A DNA stretch of 64,000 bases, taken from assembly GCA_014529385.2 (NCBI GenBank), contig CM043944.1:59905268-59969267 (forward strand). The letters run 5' to 3'. Origin of the DNA: Adiantum capillus-veneris. Taxonomy: Eukaryota; Streptophyta; Polypodiopsida; Polypodiales; Pteridaceae. The position numbers and the translations under genes were made by a program. Below the pieces are notes generated by a model. The model had not been told where the DNA came from. It did not search any database and saw only the letters and a list, made by a program, of their open reading frames with translations. Below, one piece after another: positions 39,273 to 51,790 of the stretch. Position 1 is the first letter of the stretch, and each line of letters starts with the position of its first letter.

Positions 39273-42018
39273 CTCAACTATGTAAGCTTGCCCACCATTG
39301 ATGGGCCGACTTTTGGAAATGCATATACACATTTTGGAGCTTTGAAGATTCTGAGAAATATTCATCTCCAAAAGCTGCGTCAAATTATTGGAAAGATTGT
39401 GCTTACTGCTGCAAATGGCAGTTCTTTCACACTTGTTGATGCACTTTATGTACCTGGGATCAATAAGAATCTTTTGTTTGTATCTGCACTTGCTAGACTT
39501 GGCCTTATAGTCAAATTTGTGGATGATAGATGCATAATACATGATCTCACTTTTGGTGATGAAATTGTTGCATCTGGCATTTTATGTTGTGGGCTATATA
39601 AGCTCAATTTTTTGTATGACAAGTGTGAGAAGAAATTTTCAAATGCAGTTGTGTATTCAAAGGCTAGTTCAGATGCAAAACTTTGGCATGCACATGTTGG
39701 TCATTTGAATTTTACCAGTTTGCTGCGTTTGCAAAAAATTAATATGGTTTTTTCTTTGTTGCCTCTTGAAGCACCTATCATACATGTTTGTGAAGGCTGT
39801 ATTTTGAGTAAGATACAATGTTCAAAGTTTCCAAAGGATGGTTCAGTTAGGGCCACATGTAGGTTGTAGCTTGTGCATAGTGATGTTTGTGGGTCCATGC
39901 AAACTCCGTACTTAGACAATTACCTTTACTTCATGACTTTCATTGATGATTACTCCAGACATGCATTAGTGTATCTGCTTAAACAAACACAACACAGAAA
40001 ATTGGATGATAAGGCTTTCAAATGTATTTTTGTTGGTTATAGTGCTGAAAGCAAAGGTTACAGGTCATATCATCCGCAAACAAAGCGTATTCTGGTTTCA
40101 TGGGATGTAGTGTTTGTGGAAGATTTTGTTCAACCCTTACTGTCATGTACTAGTAGAGACAATAATGTAAGCTCACAAGACATTTATGAAACTTTGTTGC
40201 CTCTTTTCAGTGGTGGAAGTACGAATATAACTTCAAATGAGACAAATGTACAGCCTATGGGGGTTTCTGAAAATGTTACAGATCAGCCTATTACTGATGC
40301 AGATGTACATGACGTACTTGATGAGGAAAGGGCTGAAAATGAGGAGGCTAGAGGTATGCCAAAATGACTGGTGCATACGTTGTGTGATAGTAAATTGGAT
40401 GCACCTTTGTCTAGTTGCACTCATTCAGGCTCTGGCCATGCATCTTATGCATCAGATTGTTATGCTTTGGCTGTGTCTAGATTACATGATGTTGATGAAC
40501 CTCTATCTTTTGATGAAGCACAAAATTCAAAAAATTGGATGGCTGCCATGCAATCAAAATATGATGCACTTATAGAAAATGACACATGGACTTTATGTGA
40601 TTTGCCTTCTGGAAAAAAGGCCATTGGTACAAAGTGGGTTTACAAGTTGAAGTGCAAGCCGGATGGTGAGATTGATCGCTATAAGGCTCGACTTGTTGCA
40701 AAGAGTTATGCACAACAAAAAGGCATAGATTACAAAGAGACTTTTGCTCCTAGTTGTTGTATGACTACTGTGCGTTTTCTATGTGCATTGGCAGCTCATT
40801 TTGGTTGGAATGTACATGTCATTGATACTGCTTTCTTGAATGGTGACATATTTGAGGAAGTTAATGTAACACATCCTCGCGGTTTTGTCAAGAAAGGACA
40901 ATAGGATAAGGTGCAAAAATATAACAAACTTTGCATGGGTTGAAGCAATCTCCTCGTGCTTGGTATGAGAAGGCTGCCACTCATTTCGTCAAAACGAGGC
41001 TTTTGTAATAGTCCAACAAAAAGCACATTGCATGTAAAGCGTGAGGGTGATTTACTTCTCATTGTGGTTCTTTATGTGGATGATTAGCTGATCATTGGAC
41101 CAAATGAGAGACATATTTCTGAATATAAGGCTGATTTGAATGCTACTTTCAAGATGAGAGATTTGGGGTGTTGCATCATTACTTGGGTATACAAATTAAG
41201 CAGTGTGATGGTGGTATAGCCTTGTGTCAGAAAAATTACATAGAGACATTGCTATGTAAGTTTGGACTTGAAGACTGCAAACCTATTGCCACTCCCATGG
41301 AAACATGTTTGAAATTGAGTCTTCATGATGATGGTGATCTTGCAGATGTCACTCTTTACCAAACTGCTTTTGGATGCCTCATTTATGTATGCAACACGAG
41401 TCCGGATATTTAGTTTGCAGTCTCATAGACTAGAAGATTTATGCGTAGCCCAGGGTCTAAGCATTGGAAGACTGTCAAGAGAATTTTCCGCTACTTGAGT
41501 GGAACTTTACATCTTGGCTTGTTTTATCCAAGGGGGGATCATTACCGCCAGATTTACATGCTTTTTCAAACTCAGATTGGGTTGGTTGTTTTGGCATGCG
41601 AGTGTCCACAAGTGCTTTTTGTTTCATGCTTGGCAGTTCATGTATATCATGGTTGAGCAAGAAGCAACCTACTGTGGAACTTCTAGTTGTGAGGTGGAGT
41701 ACATGGAAGTCTTTATAGCTACGATTGAGTGTGTATGAATCAGAAGCCTTATGGCTGATTTGGGTGTTGGACAGGGAGACTGCCAACACTATCTACACTG
41801 ACAGTTAGAGCGCATTGGCAATTGCGAGGAACCCAGTTCACAGAAAGCACATTGAGGTGCATTAACACTATGTCAGGGAGAGGCTCCCAACAAGAGAGAT
41901 CAACTTGGCTTATGTGCCAACACAGGACAACCTTGCTGATCTTTTCACAAAGGCATTGTCTCGTGAGAAGTTTGAAGCTTTCGACAAAGCTTTGGGCTTA
42001 CTCCCCTTTGTGGAGTGA
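39273..42018 (+). pseudogene. Ty1/copia pol relic: integrase (deleted), RT, RNase H
   Basis: In order: GKIVLTAANGSSFTLVDALY and PGINKNLLFVSAL (about 39390-39490), the GAG-pre-integrase mark LWHAHVGHLNF (about 39680-39715), the integrase start HSDVCGSMQTP and FMTFIDDYSRHALVYLLKQ (about 39873-39983), then a jump to KAFKCIFVGYSAESKGYRSY (about 40010). The middle of the catalytic core is therefore deleted. RT shows AIGTKWVYKLKCKPDGEIDR and RYKARLVAKSYAQQKGIDY (about 40620-40735), then HVIDTAFLNGDIFEEV (about 40818). RNase H follows, degenerate, to about 42018. Frames 39261-39869, 39873-40367 and 40371-40904 are separated by single stops. Confidence 0.88.
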
Positions 42019-42084
42019 TCATGTCCTCATAGGGCATGGCACTTCCCTCTACTTTAGGTGCCAGCTCTCGTTCACCGCATCACT

Positions 42085-42096
42085 CCAGGGGGGATT
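42085..42096 (+). promoter_or_regulatory. Polypurine tract of the copia element
   Basis: CCAGGGGGGATT directly before TGTTACC, the usual arrangement at the start of a copia 3' LTR. Confidence 0.65.
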
Positions 42097-42420
42097 TGTT
42101 ACCATATACATGTGGTAGTGATGTGTGTGAACACACTTAGGACTGTCAGGGCATGTTTTCCCTCACTAGGAGGTTTTCCCCCCGTGCATTGTATATACAC
42201 CCATCATTCTAGGGTTAACTTATCTTTCCATTGCACACTAAGTAATACACTCTGTGTTGTGTGCCTTGAACTTCCTTCGACTTCTCCAAGCTGTGTGTGT
42301 TTTCTTGCAACCCTAAGTCTAACAAATTGGAGACTCTTGAAGAATTTTGAGAAGAAGGCAGACAAAGCACAAAATTGCTTTGTAATTGGTTCCTCTAACT
42401 TGTAGTGGGAAATACCCCTT
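42097..42420 (+). repeat. Probable 3' LTR of the copia element
   Basis: It starts TGTTACC after the purine tract. The right end is not defined because no 5' LTR is present in the window for comparison. Confidence 0.45.
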
Positions 42421-43194
42421 GCATGAAAATGCTCAATGCTGCTGACCTTCACCAAATTCATCACGATTAGTCACAGTAAGAGCACCTTGGGAATTGGTGC
42501 ACTTTGACCAAGCGAGCCTGTATAGGCCGCCATCTCCCCAAACCTCCCATGGCATTGTTGTCCTTCAGTTCTACTTGCTGCTAGGCTTTTTCACCCATGC
42601 ATTCACATGTAGATTAACTAAAGTTCTTATTTAAGCACTGGTTGACCACCCATTGAGCTCCCAGAAACACCACCTACTTAAGAGCTTACTCACCCCCTTG
42701 GCTGGCTACCACAAACACTAGCAATAAAAACCAAGAACATTTGGCCGCCCATTATCAACTACATTCAGAAAGCCTTTTCAAAATTTCTCTATTTTCCATT
42801 CTTCAACTCCCTTTTGGTCATAGCTACAACCATGCATTAACTAGAGATAAATACATACATATAAATCAATCCTGTTGGAGCTATTTACTCGTCTTGTCCA
42901 AGATTGCTCAAGCTATACACAATTCAATTATCCTGGGTTTTGTCCCATGACATTACTCAATCGGATATAAAACCAGATGAGGGAGATCGGACATTGAGAA
43001 TTCAATTGATTTGCACCTGAAGTACTCAATTGCTCACCGTTTTCAACCTTGTCCTAGTACTCCACAATTTGGACTAGACGGCGTCTTCAATCGACGAACT
43101 AAGTACCCCTTATTTTGTTATTTACTTTATTTTTTTTAATCAAATCCACATACCGAGCATACATTTATTACTAAATAGACATTTTCTTTTATTT

Positions 43195-43230
<36 letters not shown>

Positions 43231-43390
43231 AAAAGAGTAAAAAGTATATTTATAAAAAAGAGAAAAAATATCAAAAAAGAGAGAAAGAAAAGCACGCAAT
43301 CATGGCACACCTTCCACATGCACCCACAGTTTCTGAGTAGCTTGCTAATGTGCAACAATCTCTCACTTATAAACGCACATGAAGGCAAGA
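42421..43390. other. Spacer, no gene seen
   Basis: The only feature I support is a CA tract at 43199-43228. Part of it may be the leader of the gag relic that follows. Confidence 0.4.
43199..43228. repeat. (CA)15 microsatellite
   Basis: An uninterrupted CA tract. Confidence 0.95.
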
Positions 43391-43406
43391 GATTGAAGAT
43401 AAATTA

Positions 43407-43880
43407 TTGCATTTTGCATGCATAGAATGTGCATTGGAACCAAAGAAAAACAAATTAAGCAGAAAAGCCTTTACTTTCAAGGATTTTGATGGCACTAAAG
43501 ATGCTAGCACAATTCTAGCATGGGTTAGTCAGTTAGATGATTATTTTCATGATAAAGACCCGAACGTGAAATGGCAAGTGTGCACCAAATCATCTCACCA
43601 ATAGCGCTGCATTGTGGTGGAATGCCACTAAACAACATCGTAAAAGACCACATACCTGGCATGCATTCAAAAAGTTGTTTTTACCTCAATTTTTGCCCAC
43701 ATAGTATAAAGCTAAAGTACGATGCGAGTGGGATTTAATTTGAGAATGTCAAAATGAACATGTATAGGGCTACACTGATCGTTTTGGGAACAAGAAACAT
43801 GCATAAGTCTCCAAAAGTCCTAATTTTGAGCTTGAACATCTGTCAAGATATGAACATCATGTATTGCTAACCAATTATCT
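43407..43880 (+). pseudogene. Gypsy gag relic
   Basis: The first frame carries FKDFDGTKDASTILAWVSQL and DDYFHDKDPNVKW, and after a shift WWNATKQHRKR, TWHAFKKLFLPQFLP and YKAKVRCEWDL. This is the capsid order of plant Ty3/gypsy Gag. Stops near 43602 and 43703 disable it. No pol follows. Confidence 0.7.
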
Positions 43881-44612
43881 CCAGCTTACTCAGTAAATAT
43901 GAATTTGGCAAAGTCTGGTGGTTCATGGTTGCATCTCCCCATCAGGTCTCCATCATTGTATTTAAATTTCTCCAAAACAAAATTTGTGACTCTTTTTCTT
44001 CCTCTTTATTTTCACATATTACGATCACCTACAATGATTTCATGCTGTATACATAGTGTAGGTAAGGACAAGAAAGGAAATTCACATCAAAATATGCTAT
44101 ATAAAATCCATTCATATGGGATCACTTACTCGAGATCATAAAATCAAGCATGACATAGTTGCTCATCCTTCAATCCGGTGAGTGTGATCAAAGTGCACCG
44201 TTGCACTTCTCAAATCTCTTGTCCCTCCTCACCTCATTTGATTGACTACTTCAACTCTTGAAACAGGTCCTTTGCTGGACATTTTGAACAAGTAACATTT
44301 TTCCTTGGGTCCACCCTAACCAAGAAAATGACTTCCATGGAAGACTGGAAAAACACAAAGCTTTTGCAACATCAGTATATTGTAATATACATCACCAACC
44401 ATCTGACCCTGCATAGCTTTCTCATGTGACACAATTCCTTTGAATCCTCTATCTAGACCCTACTTAGCTTTCTCATGTGAGACAATTCCTTTGAGTCCCC
44501 TCTTCTGAGAACAAGTAGTATCATTTCTTCAAGAAAATGATTAAGCTCAAGGAGCCAATGGCTTCCAAATCATCTTCTTTAGTCAAAGAGTGGAATAAAC
44601 TTTGTCGAGAAA
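43881..44612. other. Spacer with a small tandem duplication
   Basis: TAGCTTTCTCATGTGA occurs at about 44414 and 44466, marking a duplication of about 52 bp. No gene is recognised. Confidence 0.5.
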
Positions 44613-45090
44613 CTAGTATTTGTGCTTTTCTAGGACCCCCTTCTCAATCTTTAGAACTGTGCTAATAAGACTACGCACCTTTTCAAGGGCTACCCTCCTA
44701 GTATCTAGTTGAACATTATGGCGATTCTCCCCAAGATGGATCACCACAAATGTCATTGTGGTATCCTTTGGAATCACATAATAGATCATGCATGTGCAAA
44801 AATTTGAGCAAGTGATAGTTTTCTCACAATAGTGGCAAGTTAATTTAGATTTACCTACACTGGCAGTATAGCCCATGCTGACTTGTATGTCCAAATGACC
44901 ATGAAATAATGCATCATTGTATCTTCTTTCACTCATGTAAAAGGGCATGTGATTGCATTGTGAATTTTATGGCCATATTGGTTGATGCCAGTCAAGACCA
45001 CAAGTGAGCATCATACTTTTGCTCTATGCCGAGCATCCTTTTACTTTTGTGTGCTAGAGGAAGCTCAAAACAAACATTGCCATTGTACAC
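44613..45090 (-). pseudogene. Possible DNA transposase relic with zinc-finger-like region
   Basis: A 111-codon minus-strand frame (44613-44948) contains CHYCEKTITCSNFCTC, then IYYVIPKDTTMTFVVIHLG and HNVQLDTRRVALEKVRSL. The Cys pairs followed by spaced His resemble the WRKY-GCM1-type DNA-binding finger found in some transposases. Before it, in broken frames up to about 45090, come FELPLAHKSKRMLGIEQKYDAH and a stretch with TNMAIKF. No catalytic domain or terminal inverted repeats are seen. The family is a guess from pattern memory; it could equally be a decayed host gene. Confidence 0.35.
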
Positions 45091-46748
45091 AATTAGGAGA
45101 TTATATGCATAGCACTGTATTATACTATACATTATATTATTTATTTAAAACTTAAATAAATATTTGATACATTCTAAATATCATATTCTTGCTATATAGA
45201 TGAACTTATATTATACTATAAAAATAAACTAGTTGATACGTATATATTATATTATTTAATATAGACATAGCGCTATATTATTTATAGCATATACTATGTA
45301 ATGGCAAGCCTTGAAGGTAGTGCAAAGCAATGGAGGATAAACCTAAAGTGATTGGCACCAATGCAACCTGGACATGTGAGGTCTAATCTTAGAGCAAGGG
45401 AACCAAAATGAGCCATTGAAATTTGACCTTCCATGGTCTTCTCAACGACATGTACGTGGAACCTATTGTAGAGGACACAACATGGCCAAAAGGTAAAATA
45501 TGGCGAGATCATTAGAAGGACATAGGGGCCAATGGTCAAAAGTCAAAAGGTCAAACTTTTGAAGCCTGATGGTGAGGTTTCAACAAAATAGTACATCAAA
45601 TTTTTCAAATTCACAAGATTTCTCACTAGCATTTAAGAAATCATATGGTGACAACAATTTTAGGTTTTTAGATGGCCACTCATCAAATTTTAGATAATAA
45701 AATTTTGATGACTAGTGAAACTAGTTCAGACCATTAACCTAATTTGGTTAACTTTAGAATCATGCCTTTGACCATGGGTACTTATCCAAAATGGGTCTTA
45801 GAGTTCATCCATATGACTTTCCAATATCAGTCTTGAGGCACTTATGTTTGATGATTAGGTTGTCAGGTCACCATTCACATTGAAAGCATTACATTTGCCA
45901 CTTTCACATTGTGTTTAAGGTGAAATCAACAATTATTCAGACAACATCTAGTTGATACCAAAGGTAGAGAAGGGAACATTTCTACCGTAGATGGTTAGGA
46001 AATGGTCTCGCCTCAAACTTCAAATGGCCATTAATAAGACAACCAAATGATCAGAGTTGCAAAAAGTAAAACTCAAAGAACCAGTTGGCCATATCCAAAT
46101 CCAAGCATTAAAAAATTGAATCCAGATTTCAAAAGTCTAGAGGGATCAATTGCCAAAATTTAGAAGGTGTAACATTCAAAATCAGATGGCTAGATTACAA
46201 AACCATAGTTTTTCAGATTGTTGTGATTTATCAAAGCTTAGGAGATTAGATTTTAGTTTGGGTATTAAGATGTAGATAATTAGACATATCTGATGACAGT
46301 TTCTTTAGTCATGCTTGTCCTGTGGGGATAAGTTGATCATTCAATCAACATACCAACAATCCTTCAGGATGGATGACTAGCAATTGATCTTTGGTTATAC
46401 CCCAATTCAACATGGCAAACATTGAGACATATGAAGGATCACATATCGAAAGACAAACACCAAATTGTAGCGAAATGAATATATCAAATTTTGAAAATTC
46501 TAGACAATCGGAGCTCAATGGACCATATGATGACATTAACATTGAATAGATAATTAGAGATCCATATTGGAAGGACTTAAAAGAATTTTTCTATGCACCA
46601 ATATGGAGGATACATACCAACCATTGACAATCAACAGAGCAACTAATGGTTCAGCACAAGGGGATCATTACACTTTGTTGGGATCAAGTGGTGGGTGCAA
46701 CTAAACTCAAGGAGGTTTGATGGCTAGAGTATCCATGACTACACACAC

Positions 46749-46751
<3 letters not shown>
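45091..46751. other. Spacer, partly AT-rich
   Basis: It is very AT-rich at about 45110-45295. I support no gene or element. Confidence 0.4.

Positions 46752-46821
<70 letters not shown>
46752..46821. repeat. (AG)35 microsatellite
   Basis: A 70-bp AG tract. Confidence 0.96.
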
Positions 46822-46827
<6 letters not shown>

Positions 46828-47015
46828 GAGGGGAGAGTCATTTTATGGCTTCAACGAGTTTTGGGGCTCAATACAAGTCTAGTGCTGAGACCTTCCTCAA
46901 GTCCATAAGCATCTCTAATGAGAAAATTGAAATGTTAAAAAACTTGAAACCAAATAGAATCGAAGGAACCAAATCTATAATGCTAAAATTGAAGACTTTT
47001 TAAACAAGCCTTCCC

Positions 47016-48247
47016 TTATTCATGAATCTTCCATGAGGAGCCTTTCCTTACTATCCAACTCCTTCCCTTAAGAGAAGCTCCATCATGCAAGGTGCTATGC
47101 TTGAAGAAAATCTCCTTCCCTAGTTTTTTAGTGAAGATATGAGAAACATTTCCCGTGGTGTTGCAATGCTGTAAGACCATGTCTCCACTTTGCACCTTCT
47201 CCCTTATGAAATGCTCTCCTACTTCAATGTGCTTGGTCCTTTGATGCATCACTAATTTAGCTGAGGTTTTGTCACACATAATAGGTGTAGGTTGTCCACT
47301 TTGATAGAAACCTGATTCTTGCAAGCAACTTTGAAACCAAATAGATTCACAAGATAAATTAGTAAGAGATTTATATTGAGCCTCAGCCAAGGAAAGACCT
47401 ACACATAATAGGTGTAGGTTGTCCACTTTGATAGAAACCTAATTCTTGCAAGCAACTTTGCAACCAAATAGATTCACAAGATAAATTAGTAAGAGATTTA
47501 TATTGAGCCTCAGCCAAGGAAAGACTGATGCTATTTTGCTTCTTGGAGCTCCATGAAATGGTTGTTGTACCTTGAAAGAAATAATTTCCACTAATGCTCT
47601 TTCTATCCACCAAAGATAATTTGAATCACTATATCCATGGAGAATGAGCATATCTCCTCCATATTAAATACCTAAAGAGGGAGCATCTTTCAGTAACTTA
47701 GTACCCTCTTGGCTACATTCTAGTAAGATACCTTTGGTGCTTGCATGTATTGAGCAAGTGAGTTGACTACAAATCAAATGCCCACAGGCCTAATGATTGT
47801 CAAGTAGATGAGAGATCCTATGAGTTGCCTATATTGAGTAGAATCATAGGGAACACCATGCTCATTCTTGGTGAGCTTAAGAGTGGGATTCATGGGTGTA
47901 GAGACTAGTTTGGAGTGGGTTATGTCAAACTGTTCAAGAATAGAGTGGAGGTACTCTTGTTGAGAGCTAAAGATGTCTCCCTTTTTCAATCTAAAGACTT
48001 CAATGCTAAGAGTATAACATAGTTCACCACAGTCCTTCATCTCAAACTCCTTGGAGAGTTTGGATTGAACATCCTCCACCATAGCTTCATTTCTTCCTAT
48101 CAAAATAAGATCATCCATATAAAGAATAACTATAAAAATATATTTGTCTTGAACCTTGTAATAGAGAGTGTGATTAGCATGGCTTCTTTGAAATCCTTCG
48201 GAGTGAAGATGATCATCAATACTCCCATATCAAGCTCTTAGGGCTTG
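47016..48247 (-). pseudogene. Ty1/copia RT-RNase H relic
   Basis: On the minus strand from 48247: SIDDHLHSEGFQRSHANHTL (about 48230-48170), then the catalytic YMDDLILIGRNEAMVEDV (about 48120-48070), then EFEMKDCGELCYTLSIEV, YLHSILEQF and the GSLIYLT mark (about 48060-47785). RNase H follows: GYSDSNY, then LSLAEAQYKSLTNLSCESIW (in two copies), ending with SAKLVMHQRTKHIEV (about 47265-47210). A 127-bp tandem duplication (47274-47400 and 47401-47527) shifts the frame. Gag and integrase are missing. Confidence 0.85.
47274..47527. repeat. 127-bp tandem duplication in copia RNase H
   Basis: ACACATAATAGGTGTAGG starts at 47274 and 47401, and the two copies differ by a few bases. Since 127 is not a multiple of three, it breaks the frame. 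Confidence 0.9.
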
Positions 48248-48429
48248 CTTGAACCCATAATTTTAGTTTTTCTAATTCTTTACTCCCTCTTTACATATGC
48301 AATGTTAATGTTTAAAGAAAAACTTGAATTATTTAGAACTTAAATATAGCAAAGACCCACCTGGGACTGATCCGACATTTGTTGTAGTGACGGAGCCTGG
48401 ATACTCTCATCAGTAGGCTTAATACTAGG

Positions 48430-48523
48430 CCCTGGCCTCATTGTTGTGCGATGCTCTAGCTCTTTTAGGAACACTACCCTCATCATCAGACGGAGGATTG
48501 GGTCGGGTTCTTTTTGGTGCCAT
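48430..48523 (-). pseudogene. Short gag-like start, minus strand
   Basis: The minus-strand ATG at 48521-48523 opens about 32 codons beginning MAPKRTRPNPPSDDEG before a stop, after which another frame continues with KPTDESIQAP. The position, just downstream (minus strand) of LTR-like repeats, suggests a retroelement gag start. The homology is unproven. Confidence 0.35.
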
Positions 48524-48689
48524 GAATTCTTATCCTTATAAAAAAGGATGTCTATTTATTAGATAAATCATCCAAAAATTTGACTTAACCTTCGTATTCA
48601 AGCTAATTCCTCTTCTTAACCCAATCAAGCATAAATTTGTAGTCCTAGATAGTAATTTCTTGACCTAGTAATTTCTTATCTGTTTATAT

Positions 48690-50360
48690 GGGTAAGATAA
48701 CTTTTTCGTAGGTTCCTTAAGGGTTTTCTAAGCTCTCTTAATTTTCTTATAAATTTCTACATCTTTTTCTTAATTTCTCCATATGTATTTAGAAATCTGC
48801 TTATTATAAGCTTAATATTTCTTGTATTCATTTTCTCTTAGGGACTGCATCTCTTCAGCTTTATATCAATGGTTTACACTTTTTTGTAATTTTGGTAGAT
48901 ACTTTTGACAGTAGATTCTATTTATCCTAATTAATATTTAAATAAAAATACAACTTTTAATCAATTATAATTATTTGAACTAACTAATTAAATATGTTAT
49001 AAATATCACAAGTAGTTAATGATATTTTCTAACTTTGGTTATCACCTTTTAATTATCCAAATTAGTTATCTAATTTCTCCTTTTATTTTTAATTAGAACT
49101 ATTCTATTTAGGCTTACTTAAATAGCTAAACTAACTTTTTTTACCTTAAGATAATTATCACGGCTTACTTATAATGTATACTAATTTTGATAAATAGCAT
49201 ATAATTATCTAACTTGATTAGATAATTTTACCTCTTTAATTTTTGCTAAAATTAGTTTGGTTTGGCTTACTTAAATAGCTAAATTGACTTTTTGACCTTA
49301 AACTAATTATCACGGCTTACTTTGATAAATAGCACATAATTATCTAGCTTGATTAGCTAATTTTTTTTTAAATTTTTAGCTAAAATCATTTTTCTTTGGA
49401 TTCCTTAAATAGCTAGATTAATTTGACCATAAGCTAATTATCACAGTTTACTTATGATGTGTACTGCCTCTTATAAATAGCACATAATTATCTAATTTGA
49501 TTAGCTAATTTCCTCTATTCATGTTTAGCTAAAATCAAATTTTTTAGTCTTAATTAAGTTTCTAGATTAACTTTATAACCATATTCTAATTATCACGGAT
49601 TACTTATGATGTGTACTAATTGTGATAAATAGCACATAATTATCTAACTCGATTAGCTAATTTTTCCTATTTATTTTTAGCTTAAATCAATCTATTTTGG
49701 CTTAAGTAAATACTTAAACTAATTTTCTTTCAATGAGGTAATTATCCCGTGTTTTTAATAGTGTTTCCTAACTTAGATAATTAACTTAAGAATACTTGAG
49801 TTGATTGAGTAGGTTTCCCATTAGTTTTCTAGTTAAAAACAACTAGTTTTTGCTTAATTAATTACAAAACTTAATAAAAAAATTATGATATAATTTTCCT
49901 AGCTTCTTAACAATGTAATCAAACTTTGATAGTTATATTGTATTAATGTAAGCTTAATTAGTATATTTACTCTTAATTTAAGATTGAAAAGATTAATTTT
50001 GGTCCTAATATGACCTAATAGTTAATTAGTTAATATCTATAATCTTAATCTAATTAATCAACAAAATATTAAGAGTTTAAGAGAGTAATTTATAATGTAA
50101 AGAGGTTTAATCTTCTTATTTAATTATATTAATCAAGAAAATAGAGATACTTTAGCATAATTCTACTAATTAAAAAGGGATTAGGCTAATTATCCTTGAT
50201 AATTAGCTAGAGTTTTTAAGTAGAGCTTCTCTCTATGTAAGAGAAAAATGCCAGGTCTCCGAGTCTAAGAAAATGAGAGGCCTAGGGTCCTATTTATAGT
50301 TTTTCAGGCACACACAGGCTATCTCTAACTGTATCTGGCAATTCTTTGCTACTCACAGTG
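48690..50360 (-). repeat. AT-rich long repeat, copy 1
   Basis: It shares collinear sequence with 50450-51790: TTTTCTAAGCTCTCTTAATT near its left end, and GAGGCCTAGGGTCCTATTTATAG near its right. It contains about four inner repeats of 125-150 bp around TAATTATCACGG (near 49151, 49303, 49431 and 49583). The minus strand has TATAAATA (reverse complement of 50291-50298), so it looks like an LTR read on the minus strand. Confidence 0.75.
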
Positions 50361-50449
50361 CAGACTGTTGAGTCTGACTTTCCCCCCATCTTAGATTACC
50401 CTACCTACTGATGAAAGGACAACATTTGGTGGTGGTCCGTGCGGTCTAT

Positions 50450-51790
50450 CGGTGATAAGAAAAATTTTTCATAGCTTCCTTAAGGATTTTCTAAGCTCTC
50501 TTAATTTTCTTATAAATTTTCATATCTTTTTCCTAATTTCTCCATCTTTATTAAGCTTAAAATTAGTTTATTTGAAGTTTAAACTTTGCTTCTTGGAGCT
50601 TATCCAAATTAGTTATTTAATTTTCTTTTTTTATTTTCAGCTAAAATTAGTTTATTTTAGGCTTAATTAAATAGCTAAATTAATTTTTTGACCTTAATCT
50701 AATTATCACAACTTACTTATAATGTATACTAGCTCTCCTAAATAGTACATAATTGTCTAACTTGCTTAGCTAGATTAAAATTAGACATTAGCTAAAATTA
50801 ACTTCCTTAATTTTAGCTAAAATTTGTTTGTTTTTTATAAAATAAATAACTAGATTAATTTTTTGACCTTAAGCTAAGTATCATGGCTTACTTTGATAAA
50901 TAGCACATAATTATCTAACTTGATTAGCTAATTTTTCCCTTTTATTTTAGTTAAAATAATTCTATTTTGGTCTAGTTAAATAGCTAGATTAATTTTTTGA
51001 CCATAATCTAATTATCATGAATTACTTATGATGTATATTAAATCTGTAAATAGCACATAATTATCTAACTTCATTAGCTAATTTTTTCAATTTATTTTTA
51101 ACTAAAATCAATTTATTTTGGCTTAATTAAAGATTTAAACTAATTTTCTTTCAATGAGGTAATTACCCCATGTTTCTTACAGTGTTTCCTAACTTTAATA
51201 ATCAGGTTAAAAATATTTGAGTTGATTAAGTAGGTTTCTCATTAGTGTTTTGGTTAAAAATAACTAATTTTTTTGTAATTAATTAAAAAATTATGATATA
51301 ATTTTTTAAGCTTCCTAACAGTGTAATCAAGCTTTGATAACTATATTGTACTAATATAAGGTTAATTAATATATTTATCCTTAGTTTAAGACTAAAAAGA
51401 TTAAATTCAGTCATAATATGGCTTAATAATTAATTAGATTAATATCCTTAATCTTAATGTAAGTAATCAGCAAAATGTTAAGAGTTAAGAGAGTAATCTA
51501 TAATGTAAGAGGGTTAATCTTCTTAATTAATTAGATTAATCAAGAAAATAGAGGTACTTTAGCATAATTCTACTAATTAAAAAGGGATTAGGTTAATTAC
51601 CCTTGATAATCAGTTAGAGTTTTTTCTCTCTATTGATTTTTGAGTATAGTTTCTCTCTATGTGAGAGAGAAATGAACAGGTCTCTAAGTTTAAGTGAAAA
51701 TGAGAGGCCTAGGGTCCTATTTATAGTTTTTCAGGCACACACGGGCTCTCTCTGGTTGCATCTGGCAGCTACTTGCTACTTAAGCAGCCC
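50450..51790 (-). repeat. AT-rich long repeat, copy 2
   Basis: A relative of 48690-50360 with about three inner repeats (near 50697, 50874 and 51003). The minus-strand TATAAATA is at 51718-51725. Only about 90 bp separate the copies, which includes a minus-strand purine run GATGGGGGGAAAG (about 50380-50392). If these are LTRs, almost all of the interior is lost. Confidence 0.75.

Noticed and set aside
50452-50670. 72-codon hydrophobic plus-strand frame
   Set aside because: Phe/Leu richness follows from T-rich sequence in the AT-rich repeat. No signal or domain is visible.
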